NCBI GenBank assembly: GCA_029747585.1
Contig: JAPEVF010000075.1
Location: 57,917 to 121,916 of the forward strand
DNA length: 64,000 bases
Source: Pleurotus djamor
Taxonomy: Eukaryota; Basidiomycota; Agaricomycetes; Agaricales; Pleurotaceae
Direction: 5' to 3'
Part shown: positions 58,269-64,000 of the stretch, one piece after another
How the letters are laid out: each line of letters opens with the position of its first letter
How positions within the stretch are numbered: the first letter of the stretch is position 1
Position numbers and translations under genes: made by a program
The notes under the pieces: model-generated
Database searches by the model: none
What the model saw: the letters and a program-made list of their open reading frames with translations, nothing else
What the model was told of the DNA's origin: nothing

Positions 58269-58664
58269 GGCGTGAACGAAGAATTAGTTGTAAAGTAAAA
58301 GGTTGGTCGCGGTGGACGAGCTCGCTGAAATGCAGATGAGTCGTGTTCGAGGGGCTCCAGAGACCCAAGATGGCTGCCTCATGGTGGGCTCCTGGCACCA
58401 GCTATCTATACGAGAGCCTAACAAAAAGCGGGTAACCAGCCGAGACAATTATTCGACTACAAAAGGCGGAGTCAGCGCAGATCGAAGCCTGGGTTCACAC
58501 ACAATTGTCCTCGAACAATAGACTTGTTTGCGTGTGTTACGTGTTGCCGCACTCACCGACGACTCATAATAAGGACTCCTTCGATATCGTCGATAAAGCG
58601 CAAAAGCAAGAGTAACTCAGCACCATGCTCCGGACGACGGACGGTGTAAAATGAGGAGAAGGAA
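58269..58664. other. Intergenic
   Basis: Promoter of the Ser/Pro-rich gene up to the start of repeat copy 3. Nothing else seen. Confidence 0.35.
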
Positions 58665-59335
58665 GGCAGGTTTATTGTGTTACAGTAGGTATCACAAAAA
58701 GTTGCTACTGACTGTGGGAACTATCTATCTCACGCTTAGATTTGTAAACGGCAGGGTCTCTGGATCTCAGTCAACGGGATTCTTGAGCGGCAAAGCCTTC
58801 TCCTCAGACACCCCCGTGCCAAAGGCGCACCCGAAGACTGCCAACCCAGTCCCTGCCGTCATCTACATTCAAGGCCTCCAGACCCCCGCTACCTCTCCTG
58901 CCTCCCGACGGGTGGATCACCGAGTTCTCGTAGGTACCGTTGGCCCCTTGCCCACTGCTAGACGACCAGAAGCCAATCTAGCAAAGACACCGTTAGATGC
59001 CTGACAGGCTCATCCGACTCACGGGGGTGAGTAGATGGTCTTCACGGGTGCATGCGGGCCAACAATACCTCAACTGGATGTCCAGCGCGGGGCGAGTGAC
59101 GGAATCGCCACCTACACAAGAGTAGCCACGGTTTACATCTGGTCAGCTATGTATGTACATCAGTGAGGAAGATAGCACGACACACCTATTGACTTTATAC
59201 CTTTTCTCCCAGAGTGGCGCTGCCAAATTCCACGGCGTTTGTTGATTTTGGGCAGGAGTCAAACACGACACCGCTTTAAGCTCGAGGTTGTACCATGGAC
59301 GCGACGCGTCTGAGCACATGACCGATCGATCGATC
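58665..59335 (+). repeat. Interspersed repeat, copy 3
   Basis: Nearly identical to 39228-39865 from gcagggtctctggatctc (58751) to the gatcgatcgatcg end (59323-59335). In this copy one frame stays open for 117 codons (58651-59004). The left ~80 bp differ from copies 1 and 2. Confidence 0.75.
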
Positions 59336-59604
59336 GCGTCTCGTCCCGCCGTGCAATCCCGCTCTAACTGTAAGGCATTGTATCAACGCTGGTGAGTGAA
59401 TACTCCATCACGGACCAGCGTTTCTAACACAAGGGAGTCAAACAGATACTTGTCAGAACGTTTACTGAGTGCCCTTGTAAAACTCAATCATGTCGAGGAA
59501 GAGGGAAACTTGGGTCCAACTTGGGTCAACCTAACGCTGACTTAAATAGTCACTGTCAACGAGGACCTGTCCTAACACTGGAATCCCCATCTATGAACCC
59601 CGCA

Positions 59605-60190
59605 ATGTGGCCTTTCTCCTCTACACGCCGCAGAATTGCATCAGTTGTTGAGGTCGTTTGACTTCATAGTTCTTGGGGGTGAGACTCGAGCATTAACACT
59701 GAGTTGTCGTTTTCTTTGAAAGAATCAACATATTGACTAACTTGACTCATTCTTCCGTCTAGATGGTACGGCTGGCTGCTGTCTTGCTTCTCGTTTGAGC
59801 GAAGACAAGAACACATCGGTCTTTCTCATTGAACGAGGCGCCGTTGGCGACAATTGGTCCTCTCGGGTCCCCTTGATATCCGCCAATTTCTTCGCCAACG
59901 ATGCCCCTGCGGCCATCTTCCCTGTGGTGAAGCCACAGTTTTTGGGTAATACTGGCTCATCGCACTTTCCGCGTTCTTCTTCTGGAGAAAGTGAGAAAAG
60001 CCATTTCCCCAAAAGCCCACATGAGGACGCTTCATATGAAAAGATGCAGAGTTTGAATCAAGCGGTGAGATCTCTTGTCAATTCTTCGAGGTGTGAAGCA
60101 GACATCGTAGACACGGGATACAAAGAACTAATTTTAAGAACGATACAGGAGGGGAGTAGCATAGATTTGTTCTCAAATGTGATACATTAG
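59605..60190 (+). pseudogene. GMC oxidoreductase N-terminal fragment
   Basis: MWPFSSTRRRIASVVEVV is a typical start for mushroom GMC (aryl-alcohol/glucose-methanol-choline) oxidoreductases. A frameshift follows, then FDFIVLG, a GTGAGA...CTAG intron (to 59760), and DGTAGCCLASRLSEDKN and FLIERGAVGDNWSSRVPL, the FAD-binding start. After ISANFFANDAPA the similarity ends and the rest (to a stop at 60190) is unrelated. Only the first ~80 residues of a ~600-residue enzyme remain, so this is a broken fragment. It lies beside interspersed repeat copy 3. Confidence 0.7.
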
Positions 60191-61538
60191 CATTGAGTTA
60201 TTCAAAGGTCATTGTGTGCATCGTGATCATGGATGGATTGGACGGTTGAAAGGTGTGTGTGAGGAGTCCACCCAAGGAGTAGAGGGAATTGTCCTTGGGG
60301 AGTCGCATCGAGGGCTCGGAAAGTACAACACTCTGGTATCCGTGGCGGAAGCATATGCAGATGTCACGTAGCGGAGCATGTGTTTAAGACAATCATCCCA
60401 GCTTAGCCACACCTCCACTTCTAGTAATCTCGGCTCCAGATGTTGTAGGGGAGCGCGAGTACGAGGGCACGGGGGGGGAGGGCACGGGGAACGACCGAGC
60501 GGAGAAAGGAGCGGAGTCAAATATTTCGAGCAAAAAAGTTTGTTGGCGCTCACCCTACAACATCTGGCGCAACTCGCATAGAAGGGGGGGNCGTTGGTCC
60601 CTATCAGTCACATCAGTCACACAAATTGCCTAATATAGCTGTATCCTGAATCATATGATTGTCTCCTGAATGTAAGGGGCTTGTATCTTTTTTACTCTGC
60701 GCAAGCACCATGGACGCTGCTCTGGGGGACCTCTTCCTCGATGATGACGAACGCGACCCTAACCACTGCAACGATATCCATGGTGACCTCGTCTGTGGAA
60801 GCCAGCTTCGTGAAGGAGGTCGATGAAGCCAAGGCGTTTATTGTCACTTTTGCCATGTTCGAAGAGCGATCGCATGTTGTTCTGTAGTGTCAATCGCAGT
60901 AGATGGGCCGACTTCAACTCCAGCCACGGAGACCTTTCGCAGTGGTCGGCTAACCCTCTCGAACTGGTACTGCACCTCTTCTTCCAATACGTCTGGCTCA
61001 GCCCAGCGCCGTAAGCATATGTATTACATCACACGAGAAAGGGCCCCGGTTGCCAACGTAGGGTCAATCGTGAGCCATTGACGTGTAGTTGTTGTGACCA
61101 TCGGCCTTCAAGCTTCAAGGCCTCAAGGGCTCGATTGCAATAGGAATGAGGTAGAAGATAGCTCGATTTTGTGGCATAAAAGCAACACAAAGTAACCAGT
61201 AAATCGACGGGAGGTCCTATGAAAAAGTATTTAGAAAACTCGGGTTCAGTACGATGACATCCATCCCTTACTTTACCGTTAGTTTGTATATTTGTCGTGC
61301 GTGATTCTATGTAAGTATGTCGAGCTGATTCATGGTTTTCTTCGCGTTATTACGTCGTGCTCTGACACGCTGCCAGAAGCCATCGAGCCGGAGTGCAACG
61401 GGCGCCTGGCAAAAGAAGGGTGGAGAAAAAANCTCGGCGTGAGTTTTTTGATCGAGAAAATTCGGGAAATACCGCGGTAGGGATTACAAACGCGTCTGCG
61501 AAAAATTGGAAGTCTACATCCTTTCCGCTCCTACCACC
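60191..61538. other. Intergenic before SSC1
   Basis: Short frames only, for example 60710-60827 (MDAALGDLFLDDDERD), which is acidic but unsupported. Ns at 60591 and 61432. The right end is the SSC1 promoter with a heat-shock element. Confidence 0.4.
61456..61468 (+). promoter_or_regulatory. Heat-shock element
   Basis: GAAaaTTCggGAA is a perfect three-unit alternating nGAAn element, the binding site of Hsf1. It lies 71-83 bp upstream of the SSC1 start codon, where heat-shock elements of chaperone genes are normally found. Confidence 0.75.
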
Positions 61539-63988
61539 ATGTTCGCTGCAGGTCGTGCTCTCCGTTCCGTTTCTCGCTCTGGCAACTTTGCCGTAAGCCC
61601 TCTTCTACTTGCTCAATCTTTTCTTCATTGATGAGAACGCGACAAACTGTAGAACCTCCCCCGTTCCGCCATTGCTCGGCACATGAACACAAAAATCAAT
61701 GGTCGGTTTTTCTTCCGTTCTTTTCCATGCACCGGTTCTCATTTTCTTTTTATGTAGGCCCTGTCGTGGGTATTGACCTTGGTACAACAAATTCATGTGT
61801 GTCGGTGATGGAGGGTAAGACGTCAAGGGTCATCGAAAACGCGGAGGGTGCACGGACGACACCGTCGGTCGTCGCTTTCACGAAGCACGGGGAGCGTCTC
61901 GTCGGCTTGCCTGCCAAGCGTCAAGCCGTCGTCAACTCTGCCAACACCGTCTTCGCTTTCAAGCGTTTGATTGGACGACAGTTCAAGGACAAGGAGGTTC
62001 AAGACGATATGACTCACTGGTGCGCATATCCGCCCTAGTCATATATTCTCCCCACCGAGTCATGCTTGCTTTTTCTTCCCCCTAGGCCCTTCAAGGTTGT
62101 GCCGAAGAGTGACGGCCGACCGGCAGTGGAAGTTGAGAATGGAGGCAAAAAGCAACAATTCGTATGTTCCACTCTCAAACTCGATGAGGTCCTTACTAAC
62201 CTTGGTCCAGTCCGCAGAAGAATTGTCGTCAATGGTCTTGGTCAAGATGCGTGAGACCGCCGAGCAGTTCCTCAACAAAAAANGTCAAGTGAGCTTATAT
62301 AGATATTCTCTTTTGCGTTTTGACGCTAACGTTTTGGGATCATAGCCATGCTGTCGTCACTGTTCCGGCTTACTTCAATGACGCTCAACGACAGGCGACA
62401 AAAGATGCTGGTCAAATTGCTGGCCTTGACGTCCTCCGTGTCGTCAATGAGCCTACTGCCGCCGCCCTTGCTTATGGTCTCGAGCGCAACGACTCATCAG
62501 TGATTGCTGTCTACGATCTTGGTGGAGGTACCTTCGATATCTCCATTCTTGAGATGCAGAAGGGCGTGTTCGAAGTCAAGTCCACCAACGGTGACACTCA
62601 CCTTGGTGGTGAGGATTTCGACATTGCTTTGGTCAACCACCTCATAAGCGAGTTCAAGAAGACGGAAGGTGTCGACCTTTCTGGTGACCGTATGGCCATC
62701 CAGCGTATCCGTGAAGCTGCTGAGAAGGCCAAGATCGAACTTTCGTCAACATCCCAGACGGAAATCAACTTGCCTTTCATCACCGCTGATGCCTCTGGCC
62801 CCAAGCACATTAACATGAAGCTCATGCGCTCGCAGTTCGAGTCTCTCGTCGCCCCTCTCATTCAAAGAACCATCGAGCCCTGCAAGAAGGCCTTGGCTGA
62901 TGCTGGTGTCAAGGCCAGCGAGATCAATGAGGTTATCCTTGTTGGTGGTATGAGCCGTATGCCACGCGTCGGCGAGACTGTGAAGTCGATCTTCGGACGT
63001 GAAGCCAGCAAGGGCGTCAATCCCGATGAGGCTGTTGCCATTGGTGCCTCCATCCAAGGTGGTATTTTGGCTGGTGACGTTCACGACATCTTATTGCTCG
63101 ATGTCACTCCTCTCTCTCTTGGTTAGTTACTCATTGCACATGCGTTCCAGCTCCGATCCTTATCCATATTTCCAGGTATCGAGACTCTCGGTGGTATCAT
63201 GACCAAGTTGATCACCCGTAACACCACCATCCCCACGAAGAAGTCTCAGGTCTTCTCCACTGCTGCTGATGGTCAGACCGCCATCGAGGTCAAGATCTAC
63301 CAGGGTGAACGTGAACTCGTCCGTGACAACAAGCTCCTCGGAAACTTCAACCTTGTTGGAATCCCCCCTGCCCCCAAGGGTGTTCCTCAAATTGAGATCA
63401 CCTTCGACATCGATGCTGGTATGTTTTCAAGTCGGTCTTCCGTGTCGTTCACGAAGCTGACGGCCACCTAATAGATGGTATCGTCAACGTCGGCGCCAAG
63501 GATAAGGCCACTGGCAAGGATCAATCCATGACCATTGCTTCATCATCGGGTCTCAGCGACAAGGATATCGAGAAGATGGTTTCTGATGCTGAAGAATTTG
63601 CAGAAACTGACAAGGCTCGCCGTGCCCTCATTGAGGAGTCAAACAAGGCCGAGTCTGTCTGTGTCGACACCGAGAAGGGTATGTTCTCTCTATTCTTATA
63701 TAAACCCATTACTCATCGTTGTCCATAGCCATGAACGAGTTCAAGGACCAACTCGACGCTGCTGAGAAGGAGAAGGTCACCAAGCTCATCACCGAACTCC
63801 GTGAGATCGCTGCCAAGGGTCAAGCCGCTGACGCCTCCGTCAACGCCGACCAGATCCGGGAGAAGATCAACGAGACTCAACAAGCCTCCCTTGGTCTCTT
63901 CCAGAAGGTCTATGAGAAGCGTAACGCTGAGAACTCTGCCTCTGAGGAGTCCTCGTCTGAGTCCTCCGAGAAGAAGGAAGAGAAGTAA
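61539..63988 (+). CDS. SSC1: Mitochondrial Hsp70 chaperone
   Basis: The matrix Hsp70 that drives protein import and folding with Tim44 and Mge1. The presequence [18 protein letters not shown] is followed by [14 protein letters not shown], Arg-rich and lacking acidic residues. Then [16 protein letters not shown] (phosphate 1), [34 protein letters not shown] (phosphate 2), [16 protein letters not shown] (adenosine) and the interdomain linker/SBD start [19 protein letters not shown]. The SBD ends with an acidic Ser/Glu/Lys tail ([11 protein letters not shown]) instead of the EEVD of cytosolic Hsp70. Introns include 61593-61652, 61702-61757, two short ones around 62166-62213 and 62289-62345, and later ones near 63122, 63421 and 63680. 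One N (62283) lies next to a splice site. Regulated by the upstream heat-shock element. Confidence 0.96.
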
Positions 63989-64000
63989 ACACTCTTCCTT

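Noticed and set aside
60440..60500. G-rich tract (cacggggggggagggcacgggg) as a G-quadruplex or telomere-like repeat
   Set aside because: Too short and irregular, and not made of TTAGGG-type units; no further support.
60681..61081. Overlapping 62-68 codon frames before SSC1
   Set aside because: None has homologous character or splice partners; treated as intergenic.
62746..63084. 112-codon minus-strand frame inside SSC1
   Set aside because: Antisense shadow of conserved Hsp70 coding sequence; such frames are common opposite Hsp70.

Overview
The window looks like nuclear DNA of an Agaricomycete (mushroom-forming basidiomycete). Genes are broken by many 45-70 nt introns. The gene content is typical of that class: a FunK1 kinase, a MYND protein, an MpaB-type ER oxygenase, ACS-family MFS carriers, GMC oxidoreductase debris and multi-copy orphan families. 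Single Ns scattered through 16-25 kb show a draft assembly. No tRNA, rRNA or CRISPR was seen. Most exon boundaries below were placed by reading frames, GT/AG signals and paralogue comparison.

Layout. 0-7.1 kb holds two tandem copies of a two-gene module: a Cys-rich/coiled-coil protein followed by a single-pass membrane protein with two extracellular-type domains. The membrane gene of the first copy is decayed. 7.3-11.4 kb has an FAD monooxygenase and an orphan gene. 12.7-25.3 kb is a housekeeping block: cytosolic leucyl-tRNA synthetase, a lone membrane-family member, an MFS transporter, a Kes1/Osh4-type oxysterol-binding protein and an Nhp6-like HMG-box protein. 25.3-29.3 kb is gene-poor. 29.4-38.4 kb has an MpaB-like oxygenase, a third, inverted copy of the two-gene module and a second MFS transporter.

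38.5-52.7 kb is a repeat-rich accessory segment. It holds two beta-trefoil-type genes plus a relic of a third, copies of a ~650 bp interspersed repeat, a ~1.77 kb element with imperfect terminal inverted repeats, and a MYND zinc-finger gene whose last codons and stop lie inside one of those repeats. 54-58.3 kb has the FunK1 kinase and a Ser/Pro-rich orphan. 58.7-60.2 kb has another interspersed repeat and a broken GMC oxidoreductase fragment. The window ends with a complete mitochondrial Hsp70 gene (SSC1 type) with a textbook heat-shock element just upstream.

The strongest candidate for an undescribed system is the module at 1-7099 and 31371-35260. It pairs a protein with a Zn2Cys6-like cluster, coiled coil and NLS-like patch with a membrane protein carrying a cytoplasmic PPxY tail. 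The pair has been duplicated and inverted as a unit.
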